Below are positions 12,393-22,968 of a stretch of DNA of 64,000 nucleotides, in pieces. The DNA is taken from assembly GCA_028554645.1 (NCBI GenBank), contig JAQOOI010000080.1, positions 682,001 through 746,000 of the forward strand, read 5' to 3'. Each line of letters starts with the position of its first letter. Position 1 is the first letter of the stretch. Origin of the DNA: Omphalotus guepiniiformis. Its lineage: Eukaryota > Basidiomycota > Agaricomycetes > Agaricales > Omphalotaceae. The translations under genes and the position numbers were made by a program. The notes beneath the pieces are model-generated. The model was given only the letters and a program-made list of their open reading frames with translations, was not told the DNA's origin and did no database searches.

Positions 12393-13921
12393 TTAAACAA
12401 TGACATTCGACCCCAACCCTCGAGTAAGGTTGGATTTTGAGTGAACGAGCACCAGCCGCCGGAAGGTGCTCTGACCTTGCATCTCCACAGATTCGTCACC
12501 GTCCGATCCCGCTTTTTCTTGCCCGAGTGCTTGACCTTTAGCCGCTCCCCATATACGGCTCAGGAGGTTGTTGGAAGCACCACTTCGCATGATGGTAGGC
12601 ATGGTCGCACTACTTGCCAAGGCAGACTCCTGACCCATAGTGGAACCCGTGACAGAGATTGATGCTGACCGCTTTGCAGAACAACGTCTCGAATGCGATG
12701 AGGTAGGAGATTGCGTTGTTATCGTTCGTATCGATGAAGCATCCGAGGGCTTCCTTGCCCGATCACGAAGCTGATTTTTGTGCACATGAGACGGGAAAAC
12801 ACGCCCAAGGAGAGGTTGCTTGGAAGTAGGGTCGTCAATTTCAACTTGAGTAAAGTTATCCACCGACGGGTTTGAGTAGACACGAGGTTCAACGTAGTCT
12901 TCCGTCTCAGATTCCGAGTCAGATGTGTTCCAGCCAGAAGACGAGCCAGACGAGGAGCCAGTATCATCGACCAGAGACCCAACATCCGAAGAAGATGTGG
13001 ATAGGGAACTGAGAGTGCTGTACATAGGCGACGAAGCCGCAGACTGAACGCGCATTGACGAGGCAAGATGGGTATTTGAGAGACGTTTCGTGAGCCCGCG
13101 TACTGTAGAAGCCAGCGTCGAGGAGGTGGTTGACAAACGCGAAGCACCTTTCACTTGAGGACTTTCAGTTGCACCAGGGGTTTGTTGAGCTTGTACTCTT
13201 GCTTGACCAGCTTTGACGACCTTGTCCACGGCAAGTGCCCGCGCTGAAGCCTTCTGTGCAGGAGTTGACATGAAGGGAGCAAAGACACGGCACGCTTCCT
13301 CTTCGCTGAAACGAAGATCATAGTCCAAAAGGAACAACAGCTGCCTCTCCATAAGCGTAATTTCATCGATAGAGAAAAAGAGCGCATATTGAGCCCAGTG
13401 CTTGTTTTTCGGCGAGGAATCATTGAGGTATTTGGCAGCAACGATTAATGTAGCCAGAAAGACCCGATGTCTCGTGCAAGGTGTACCTGATGCATATTAC
13501 AACCCGTTCAGTATAAGTAGTACTGAACATAGACGAGTAAAATGAGCGACTAACCCTTAGCTAACGTAGGAAGCCTAGAACGTAACCGTTCAAGGTAGAT
13601 AAGAGTAGTAAGGAAAGTGCCAACATGAACATGGGAGCGCTTGACGAGTAACCCGACAAAGTCTCTTAGTGCAAGTGAAGTCGGCGAGGAAACGACTGGT
13701 TCAAATGGAGACTGGGGAGAAGGGATACACGCCATTGCCGAAGCCATCATTGGAGACTCGCCATCGATACGAATGACTTGGGCTGCTTCGCGAGCCACAT
13801 AATCAATCATCTCTGACGAGACGCGCTGTCCGACGAGATGAACAAGATGCGAATTGTGAGAAACAACATCAACCAGCGAGGCGGGATGTCTGCGTCGGGT
13901 GTACTCTTGGGTCGACGACAT
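12393..13921 (-). CDS. Pho85-type cyclin, Pcl1/Pcl2-like
   Basis: Two exons with one intron (about 13495-13552) and start MSSTQEYTRRRHPASLVDVV. The cyclin box spans the intron: LRDFVGLLVKRSHVHVGTFL, then LIYLERLRSRLP, then CTRHRVFLATLIVAAKYLND and SSPKNKHWAQYA, which is the Pcl-cyclin signature. Downstream come FSIDEITLMERQLLFLLDYD and EEEACRVF, followed by a roughly 270-residue Ser/Thr-rich tail. Such cyclins activate the Pho85/CDK5-like kinase in G1 and polarity control. The long tail is expected for basidiomycete members. Divergent from the nucleotide-sugar transporter gene. Confidence 0.88.
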
Positions 13922-14139
13922 GAATAAAGAGAGAGATGAGGTATTAGGATGTATATCTATCGGTTTTCACAGGATCCCTTCTAGGGAGAAGATTATGGGA
14001 GAAGAAAGAGAAAGGTGAGCAGAGCAGAATCTGTTCCCGCCTCTTATAGTACAGCCAAGCCAAACAACGCCCAAATTTGAAATTCAGACTGCATTTATTG
14101 CCACGTGACCGCTTCGTGGTTTCCTCCCGACTATGAGGA
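13922..14139. promoter_or_regulatory. Divergent promoter with a CACGTG box
   Basis: 218 bp between the Pcl-like cyclin and transporter start codons. CACGTG at 14102-14107 (within gccacgtgacc) matches a bHLH/Pho4-type site. No clear TATA box. Confidence 0.45.
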
Positions 14140-15483
14140 ATGCTTGCAGACTGGCTTACGACTCTTTCTCTGGTATTCGGGGGCTGCTGCAGGTGATATA
14201 TCATGTTTTACAAAGAACTGTGGCTTTTTTCTGATATATATCGTCTAGCAATGCAATCACACTAGAACAAGTGACCTCGCAATACCCTCACGCCGGCTCT
14301 CTAATCACTTTCTTTCAATTTCTCATCATCTCTCTGCAAGGGTTACCTCGTCATGTCACTTGGACACCATATGGACCAAGGCTTAAACCGCGTAGAATCT
14401 CTTTGGCGCCATATATCATTCAAGTTGCACTCTTCTACTTTATATCATTACTGAATAATGTGGCCTTTGCGTATCGTATACCCATGGCTGTCCATATTAT
14501 TTTTCGGAGCGGTGGGCTCGTAGTGAGCATGGTCCTTGGCTGGATCTTTGCGAAAAAGAAGTACGCAATCTCGCTTTATCCGTGTTGTGTCTGACTTACC
14601 TGGGTACAGATATAACACCACACAAGTCGCATCTGTAATACTTGTAACTCTAGGTGTCGTTTTGACGACTTTATCGGCTTCGCAACCTTCTGTAAACAGC
14701 GTTGCGGACGAAACCAGCTCCCGCACCTATTTAACAGGCATCTTGATCCTGTCCTCTGCGCTTGTGCTATCTGGCTTCCTTGGTCTTGTTCAAGACTATA
14801 CCTACTCTAAATACAGTCGCTCTCAATCCTCAGCACCACCATCAAAGACTGCTACTATCAGCAAGGCATCACCGCCCCCAGCATGGCAGGAATCCATGTT
14901 TTACCTACACTTCCTCGCCCTACCCATGTTTCTGACCGTCAGGAAAGACCTAGCCTTCCAATTAAACTCCATCACAACTGGACCAACAACTTCTTATGAT
15001 CTTCCTGTCCCTCCTTCCATTTCCGCGACCTTGAAACCTTCCCTAATGATACCTCCGCCGTCGTCCCTCCCCTTTGGAAACCCAAAGTCTTCGATTGTAT
15101 CATTCACGAATAGACAAAGCTCTTCTTTATCAGCAGAGGAATACATCGACCCCAATGCTCTCTTCCTTCGCTTACAACTCCCCTCAGTTTTCCTCCCCCT
15201 TGTCCTGAACACTCTGACCCAGCTCCTCTGTTCCGCCGGCGTTCATCGGCTCACTACACGCGTCAGCTCGCTCACAGTGACTCTCATTCTCGTGGTGAGA
15301 AAAGCGCTGAGTCTCGTCCTGAGCATCGTTTTCGGTTGGGGAAGCAAGGGCAACGGAAACAACAACGTCGATACTACGATGATGTGGACCGGTGCAGCAC
15401 TTGTTATGCTTGGAACTGTTGGATATTCTTTGGGTACGAATAGCGCGAATGCGAAGAAACGTGCAAAGGAGAAGAAGGCTTAA
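14140..15483 (+). CDS. UAA-family nucleotide-sugar transporter, YEA4/SLC35B4-like
   Basis: Three exons. The first exon is short: MLADWLTTLSLVFGGCC at 14140, joined across an intron ending at the ag before caatgcaatc to SNAITLEQ. This recovers the family N-terminus. Other landmarks are LITFFQFLIISLQGLP, SLLNNVAFAYRIPMAVHIIF, RSGGLVVSMVLGWIF, a hydrophobic VASVILVTLGVVLTTLS helix and a late LNTLTQLLCSAGVHRL block. About ten hydrophobic segments are visible. The C-terminus is Lys-rich (KKRAKEKKA), compatible with ER retention. The family moves UDP-GlcNAc or UDP-xylose across ER/Golgi membranes; the substrate cannot be fixed from sequence alone. Confidence 0.87.
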
Positions 15484-15675
15484 TATTAATACTTGCCAGA
15501 CGAATAGATATGTAGCTGTATAATTTGCTTAATTTATACCAACGACTCTCGTATGTATAATCCCGCAAATCATATCACACACTACAATAACAGGAAAATA
15601 TGAATTAAGGATACACAAAGCGAGGTCGATCAATTGTCCTAAAGAAACAGCCAAGACCTTCGTACCCATAACAAA
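15484..15675. other. Short convergent gap between the UAA transporter and NCBP1
   Basis: 192 bp of AT-rich 3' flanks. Nothing else seen. Confidence 0.5.
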
Positions 15676-18600
15676 TCACTCCTGCCCAATCGCAACGTCC
15701 CATGTCTTCCGAATAAGTTGGATCGTCGGGTCCGACTTGCCTTCAAACTTGGTGAACGTCACCGTCGTCAAAGTGGAGGAATAATTCCGAAGGTACGGCG
15801 AGTACTAGAAGCACAGCACACATATCAGCAATCCAAAACACGACAAGCAATCAAAGCAGACTACGCACGTCTCGACAAAACTGTCGGAACCATCCCCACG
15901 TCTCCCATGTCTCCCACTCTTCCTTACCCCAATTCGCACGGTTGTGCCATGAATGTTCAGTCAAGATCGCACTGGTTTGAGGGTTGGTATTTGTGAGAAG
16001 CGAGACGAAACCCTCTAAAGTGCGCGAGAGAGCGGCCTTTTGCTCTCTAGTGAGACTCGAAAAGGCCTTTCTAGCGCTGGTCAAGGCTGGGTTCTCAACA
16101 ATCGGCTCCTCTAAACAAAGAGGTAATGAATAAGCTCCTCTGGAAAGGTAAACATGCAACGAACACTACAAACCTGGTTTCGCATCCCCATCAACATCCA
16201 TATTTCCCCCGCTAGCTTTTGCTCGAGCCCGCGTATCATCATCCTCTTTCCTCAACACCGCCAACTTTCTCCTCGCAATCGTAACTCGTCCAATAGCCTT
16301 ATCCAGAGCCTTCTTCAACAAATCCCACTTAAACGATCCAAGCGTGAGAGGAGCACTCAACTCGCCCCCAGCTCCGTCGACCTCATTCGCGTGAACAAAA
16401 GTCCACAACACAACATCCGTCGGGTCAACAATCTGATACTGCATCAACTTATCAAACACAATCCCAACCATCTGGCTATTGTATTTCCAAAATGCAGCAG
16501 CAGCATTGAGAATGTCGACTTTTGCTTCAGAAGTCCCTGCTCCCCCGGACGCGCTCACGTTACCGCCAGCAATAGTTCTCAGAAGAGGAAGGTATCGCTC
16601 AATGGCGTTAAGCAAATGAGAGAACGACCGAGATCCGACGTGTAGGAGGGACTGAAAGGCAATGAAGCGCACAAGGGAGTTGGTATTGATAGGTTGTCCA
16701 GATTCGGAACTTTCGAGCTCGAGAGCAGTTCTCAACGTATCCAGATGAGCAATGACATCTTCGGCCTTTGATCTTCCTCGGAAAAGATTGAGAATCGATT
16801 GAGCAGCGTCATGATGGGGTTTAGCTGGACCCACGAGTCAGAAGATTTATTTCAGTGAAGAGAGCGGTAGGAGCGCTTAGCTGGATCGTTGAAAGCGAAA
16901 TCAGGACCAGGGGGCTGTTCTGGGAGGGTATGCGCTTCTTGTGAATGCATTTGCTCGGGAAGACTCTTCACAATACGATCATAGTAAGATAAGCGAATTT
17001 CAGCCTCGAGTGCCCTTCGCATGAAAGTCCGCTTGGGATGCTGGATGGCCAAGTCGAGGTCGGGAATCCTAGAGAACATTCAGTAGATGATCCCACAGAT
17101 ACATTACAAGATAACTAACCATTCCTTCCAGACCCATTGGAAATTGAAATTGCTCATATGCACAGCGAACCATTCAGCGAATCGCCTGGAGATCTCTACG
17201 TCAAGACCGTCCGAAAGTGAGCCGTAGAGTTTCCGAATAGATTTCCCCACAGCAGGACCAACAGTTGAGGGTGATATTTTGCACACCTCAGTAATCAAAC
17301 CGTGATAGTACACTTGTTTCTGAGATGATGCTGGCAGAACTAGAGATGCACCCAGAACGGTCTAAGAGTCGAAGTTAATTACTTCCCGAACAATCAATCT
17401 ACGATGGGAATGACTCACTTCAAGTACCGTACTTTCTAGCTGCCAATCTCTCGTTATCATAGGTTCGACATCTGGCGGAGGTGCACCGGGTTTCGGCTTG
17501 AACGACCCAGGTAGAGTCCATTTAGGGTACTCTAGCAGCAACCTCGCGCATTCTTTACGGTTAACCTCGAATATATCAATGATAGACAGTAGATCCGTTT
17601 TAATTGCATAGCCAGCAGGAGTGTTCGGATCCGGTGTAACCTTGAGGGTACAATTAACAAGCAGCTACTTCGCTTGAAGGAAAGGATAACCTACATCGTC
17701 AGGGAACAACCGCAAAAAGTATTCTGGCCACTCTTCTTTTTTGACGTCCGACTCCTCAGTTTCTGTGGACAGACCGTCAAGTTCAATTACTTCTGGAGGT
17801 ACCAGGACAGAAGGAAGGTTGAAGGGGGTGAAAGAAGCCGGATCCAAGTCTGGGTACTCGAGATACGGTCTAGGATAAGGACCATCGAAATCCGATGCCT
17901 CAAGGGCTTTTAGTGCAGCAACTGCCACATCCAATAGCTACAACAGCAACTTTAGAAAGTTAAGAGCGAAAAACGACAACAATTCATACCTCATCTGCAG
18001 CTTCACTTATCGACTCAGAGGAATGCAATCTCAACGTGGGTTGAACAATCCATTTTGCACTGGTAGTCGTCTCGATATAAGCCTGAATAGCTGTTATAAT
18101 TTCGGCTGGACTTGAAGGGGAGACGGATCTCAATGAAGCTCCTGCCTATGAAGACTACTGTCAAAATCCCAGAACGAGAACCCAAGAAAATATGACACAC
18201 AATCATAAGCCCTTCAGCGGCACACAGAGCCGCACGTTTTGCACGTCCATGCGAGACACCGAACTCGTCAAGGACAGCAGTAAAAGACTGCAACAGAGTC
18301 ACCAATGACTCCGGCGATACCAGTTTAGCCACCGTCAGGTGAGCAAAAAAGTGTATCTACCATCGGCACAAGTCAGGATGAAGCAGGCATCAAAAGTAAA
18401 CTGAGAACGCACGCATAGGCGAGTCTCTCTCCACGCCAATTTATCAACATATGCCTGGAAACCTTTCCAAAACTCCTCAAGAATCTGCTCCCCTAATGAA
18501 GCTGCATCCTCCTCTCCATGTCGCTCGTGCAGAAGCCGCAATAGTGCAGCATAGTAAGGGATTTTATACGGTTGTTCAGTCACACTGACATCAAGTAGTA

Positions 18601-18980
18601 AGTAATTGTATCCCGAACAATAGGAAGACTCACACCTATGTGAAAAGCCTCCGATAAACTAGATATCACTGGCGGAAACAATTCCCGTATGCGCGCTTCT
18701 ACGCTAGGTACCTCCTGCAGGGGGTCCTAAGCATAACACCGTTTTAGTAGTCTTCCGAAGACATTAGCGGCCGTAACAACTGTAACTTACCACTTCACCC
18801 AGCTTGATAATAGTGTTTTTAAGCACGTCCTGAGGTGATTCAACAACCTCCCTACGGCGGTCATCGTAGTCGTCTAGAACAAGGTGGTTCGAACAATTCG
18901 CTTGGACTTTTCACTGGCATTCACTTCTTACCTCTATTATAGCGCCTTCGCCCCCCACGATACGGTCTGTCGTTACTCAT
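15676..18980 (-). CDS. NCBP1: Nuclear cap-binding protein subunit 1 (CBP80/CBC1)
   Basis: Large minus-strand gene with about ten introns, start MSNDRPYRGGRRRYNRG. Order of landmarks: DVLKNTIIKLGEVDPLQEVP; VTEQPYKIPYYAALLRLLHE; FWKGFQAYVDKLAWRETRL; VTLLQSFTAVLDEFGVSHGR (MIF4G-type first repeat); a middle domain with DLDLAIQHPKRTFMRRALEA and QWVWKEWLV; then DLLKKALDKAIGRVTIARR in the third helical repeat. It ends PTIQLIRKTWDVAIGQE. The order and spacing match CBP80, the large scaffold that binds the cap-binding CBP20 and adaptors such as ARS2 in the nucleus. NCBP3 is also in this window. The function is well supported; individual splice sites are approximate. Confidence 0.92.
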
Positions 18981-19391
18981 ATGGATAGGAAATTTAACAA
19001 CCCTCTTGTTGCCGAGTCTGACTTTTTTCCAACGTTGGCGTCAAGCGCAACTTGAACTTAAAATCTCTGCGACGCAAATGAGGAGTGCACGTGATGTTAA
19101 CTGTTAATTGAATACCTTCAATTCCGAATCCGGTGGGCAGGCTTGGGGCAGGTTCGGAGAAGGCTTAGCCCACTATGAGCAGCGAGGTCGGGTACTGTGG
19201 CCACAGTAAAGAAGGAATAACAGCTTGTAAACGCCCACCGAGCTCAAGTAATGAATACTTACATGGACTTATGTAAAAAGGCCGCTCAGACCGTGACTGC
19301 CCTCTTTGGGGCACGACATTGCAACAACGTATTAAAGCGCAATGGACATATACAAGTACAATGTGAACGGAGAAAACTACTCTGACCCTCC
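18981..19391. other. Intergenic: NCBP1 promoter and 3' flank of the dehydrogenase
   Basis: A CACGTG box lies at 19088-19093, about 110 bp upstream of the NCBP1 start on the minus strand. No coding frame is supported. Confidence 0.5.
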
Positions 19392-21853
19392 TCAAAGACG
19401 AGCATCCTTCGGCATCTTCTTCATCGCCTGTCTCACTCCCAAATCTCCCAGCACGTCCTCCGCACCTGCAAGAACTACAACGGACAAATGCTCAGCGTCA
19501 ACATATCATAACAAGCAACGGACAATGACTTACTAGCGTCGAAACCTGACGTCCGATGATACTTCACACGACCAAACGAACGACATATTCAGAACAAGAC
19601 AGTAAGAAACGCCTTCCGGGGAATTGAAGAAATCGGGAAATAGAGACTTACGTTCTCTATCAGTTTTCCCATTCCTGTCACAGTCAATGCACGACCTCCG
19701 AAGACTTGAGTCGCGTCTGTCGTAAATTACAGAGAAGTCAAGGTCAAGAAAAAGGTCAAAAGCTGCAAGCATGTAGTGACATACCTTCAGCCGTCTCACG
19801 ACCAGCTCGCGATATGAATCTGTTCCATGCCGGGGTAAAAAGTCTTCAACTAATGTCGATGATCTAGAGCTCACTGTTTCAAAAGTCCTATCTGGCCAGC
19901 GAGTTTACTCGACATTTCATTATAAGACATCTGTCCATGAGGATGTATTTCAGTTAAACACTTCATTGAAAGTAGAGGAAGAATCACATTATTCATCTGA
20001 TAAGTGATAGACTCCAGCCAATTTTGACATGCTTCTATCCTCGTTATCATCCGTCCCAGCTTTGCTCGAATGACAGCCTGTGCAGTAAGAGGTTTACCAA
20101 AAACAATACGCTGCGATGCCCACCTACATGCATCAAATGTCATTAGAAATTGGTTGTAGTAGAAAAGAACTCTGTCCAAAAGAATAAGACCACTTCAAGC
20201 ATTCTTCAACAATCATTCGCTGTGCACCTACACTGGACCCAACGACCATCCACCTTTCGTGGTTGAAATTGCTGAGAATGACGGACAATCCCTTGCCAAC
20301 TGGACCTAGAGTGTTGGCAACAGGTACTCGGACCTGCGTGAAGCAAGTTAGACAACAACATGCCATATGCCAAGATATCTCTCTTTTCTGACCTTGTCGA
20401 ATGTCACATATGCTGTACCTGCGGTTGGAGAATAGGCCGTTTTTATTGCTTTCGTCGAGACGCCCTCGCCTCGCTCGATCAAGAGTACAGTAAGGCCTTT
20501 CTGCGGGTGGCGAGATGTTGAGCAATTCCTATTTCATTTAGCGTAAACGAAACAGAACTTACTTCCGTCTTACACCCTGTTGTGAAGTAATCCGCGAAAG
20601 TACCGTTGGTAATCCACCTGCAATCAGAAACGCAAATCAAGGATACACTCGAAAACCAAGCATGACTACTACACACTTCTTCGTGCCAGTCACTATCCAA
20701 TAATCTCCATCCCTCACAGCAGTCGTCTGTAGACCACTGACATCACTACCAGCCAAGGCCTCCGTGATCGCCAATGCCAGGTATTTCTTGCCCGAAAGAA
20801 CCTGCCGAGAATTGAGGGTGAGAACCAGGATAGAATTGAAACGAATAACAAAGGGTTACCTCTGGGACGACCTTTGCTTGCAACTCAGGTGACCCGTAGT
20901 TCCATATTGGAGGAAGGCCAATGACAGCGCCATTCAGCATGCCATCCACGAACCCACGAGTTCCAAATCGCGCAATCTCCGTGTTCAGAATGAGCTGTAT
21001 GAATCAGTCATTACGATAAATACCTCCGGATGATGCATAAAACAACACACCTCATGGAAATAATCAAATTCTTCTGGTTTCACGATTCCCCCCATCAACG
21101 TGCGGCCTTTGAGGTGCTTTCCTGGACCAAGACGCATGGCTATAACGTTAAGCTCGCTGTTTTTCATCAATAAAGCTGGACTAGCAAAAAGAACCAAATG
21201 TACCTCATCTTATCCACTACCTCCTGCGATATCTTCTTCCCATTTTCTTCACATCGAATAGCTTCAGGTCGAACAACCTCCTCAAGGAACTTGCGAATCG
21301 CCTTTTGGAATGTCCGATGGTTCTCCGTATAGTACGGACTGTGGTGACCATCTGCAAGCCAAGTAGCTTCTGCGTAGGGTACCTTGGATAACGCGCCAGG
21401 AACAGGTGCTGTGATGAGCTCTTCCTCTCCCCGGATTTTGCCTATTTGAAGACGAGCATACTGAGGCCGTAGAAGTACCTCATGTCGATGAAGTCCGAAG
21501 AATGTATCAGTGGCGTCCTTTCCGGCTGATGTGAAACATGAGAATGTGAAGTTTCCACTGGGTTTCCATCCAAAGAACTTGCTGCTCACCTACGCCATCC
21601 GCAAGCAAGACGTTGACGCCACCGGGGTGAAGGTCCGCAAACCTTGATATGTCATATACTTTGGAGTCGATTACAATCCACTAAATGCGCATATAAGCAG
21701 CGAATATATGCTGTCGTCTGCTTGAATAACTTACAAGATCTCCTTCTGTATTATGCTGGAATGTGTTCAGTTCCTACAGCTCAGCCAGAGCTAGAAGGCA
21801 CTCACTTGAGCGACATCTTCAAATGTAAATTCCTTCAACGATTTCGTCGCCAT
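19392..21853 (-). CDS. Cytochrome b5-acyl-CoA dehydrogenase fusion, probably peroxisomal
   Basis: Minus-strand gene with many introns, start [15 protein letters not shown]. An N-terminal cytochrome b5 domain (about 85 residues) has [21 protein letters not shown] with the first heme His in HPGG and a second in FFGLHRHEV. The acyl-CoA dehydrogenase part follows: [30 protein letters not shown], a [16 protein letters not shown]-loop segment, [63 protein letters not shown] and YHRTSGFDA, then [20 protein letters not shown]. The protein ends DARL; ARL fits the PTS1 consensus. The family catalyses the first step of fatty or branched acyl-CoA beta-oxidation. The b5 fusion is known in fungi; its electron partner here is inferred. 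Confidence 0.9.
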
Positions 21854-22201
21854 TTACTTCGGTTGTAGAGCGTAAAGCGTTGAAAGTATTTTATATGATA
21901 TTTCATGCAAATTTCATGCGGGGAAGAGGCTGGAAAGAGTCCCCGGTCCGGGTCTTTGAATTTACCTACTTCCGATTGGCTGATGTCCTTATAATCTATC
22001 ACATGCATACTTTTGGTAAGACCAGGGTCCTTTTTCGCTCAATTCTGACTGAGCTGAACATAATTGCATTTGCATTGGGCCTACTAGCACATTTCCACGT
22101 AAAAACAGAAGACGAATAATTAAGTCATGAAAAATTGACTATCCCTGCTTCAAATCGGCATCCTTTTCTTTTGAACTTTTCGGGTCAGAGGACGCCATAT
22201 T
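21854..22201. other. Intergenic: dehydrogenase promoter
   Basis: 348 bp between two minus-strand genes. AT-rich near 22060-22140; no gene or clear element recognised. Confidence 0.45.
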
Positions 22202-22968
22202 TAAAATCCTGCTCTCCAGACGAATCCAAGAATCGCACCAATCCACAAAAGTTCTCTTTTGTTCAACCCCGCAGCTGCATTACTACTAGACGCAGCACTT
22301 GCCAATGCTTGTGAAGTGCTACTTGCAGAAGAAGACGTAGAGAGCGCTGTCACAGTGGACTGTGTGAAAGTCGGCGCACTGGTGGCACTAGCAGAGGATA
22401 ATGCGGTGATGGTGAGCTGGGTGAATGAAGACGAGCCAGAGTTCGAAGAGCGTGACGTCGAAGATGGGTTTAATCCCGATATCGTTCGATTCGCGTTCTG
22501 TCCGGGAAACGTGAATTCAGGCAGGTTGAAGCCCCCGGCCGCACATTGCTCAAGGTAAGCTGTAGAAACCGCAACTCAGTCAGCTTATTTGGCATAACCA
22601 CTCCATTCTTAAATGATAAATACCATCTAGGTCTTCCTGTGGCTGGGTGTAATTCGTTTGGCTTGTCAGGTTACCCACACATTCAAAACAGGTCGTAAAA
22701 TTTTGTTCAAATGCAGTCGTACAACATTGCGAAAGCGTGCACTGATAGTAACGTCATTTTTCGATAGTTATGGTGCAGGGTGAAAACTCACATTGCCTAT
22801 AACATTGAACACAGGATCACACGACGTACATTCGGGAAACGAGTTCACTTGTCGTGCGGTGAGCCTCACCAGCCGGTGCTCTAGTCCATAATTCGGCAGA
22901 CTACGAGTGACTGCAATGATCGCAGACACTATGACGACCTGTAGACAGAGAGATGTCGCTTGGTGCAT
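22202..22968 (-). CDS. Small secreted cysteine-rich protein, probably GPI-anchored
   Basis: Three exons. Exon 1 starts MHQATSLCLQVVIVSAIIAV, a signal peptide. The mature part carries paired cysteines (FPECTSCDPVFN; CTLSQCCTTAF; TTCFECVGNLT; LEQCAAGGF). A Ser/Thr/Ala-rich stalk follows (SSTSRSSNSGSSSF...), then a hydrophobic end (LLWIGAILGFVWRAGF) after small residues NAAAGLNK, which fits a GPI signal. Length is about 215 aa. It belongs to the broad class of basidiomycete cell-wall or surface proteins of unknown function. N-glycosylation sequons (NLT, NRT) are visible. No close family is named. Confidence 0.68.
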
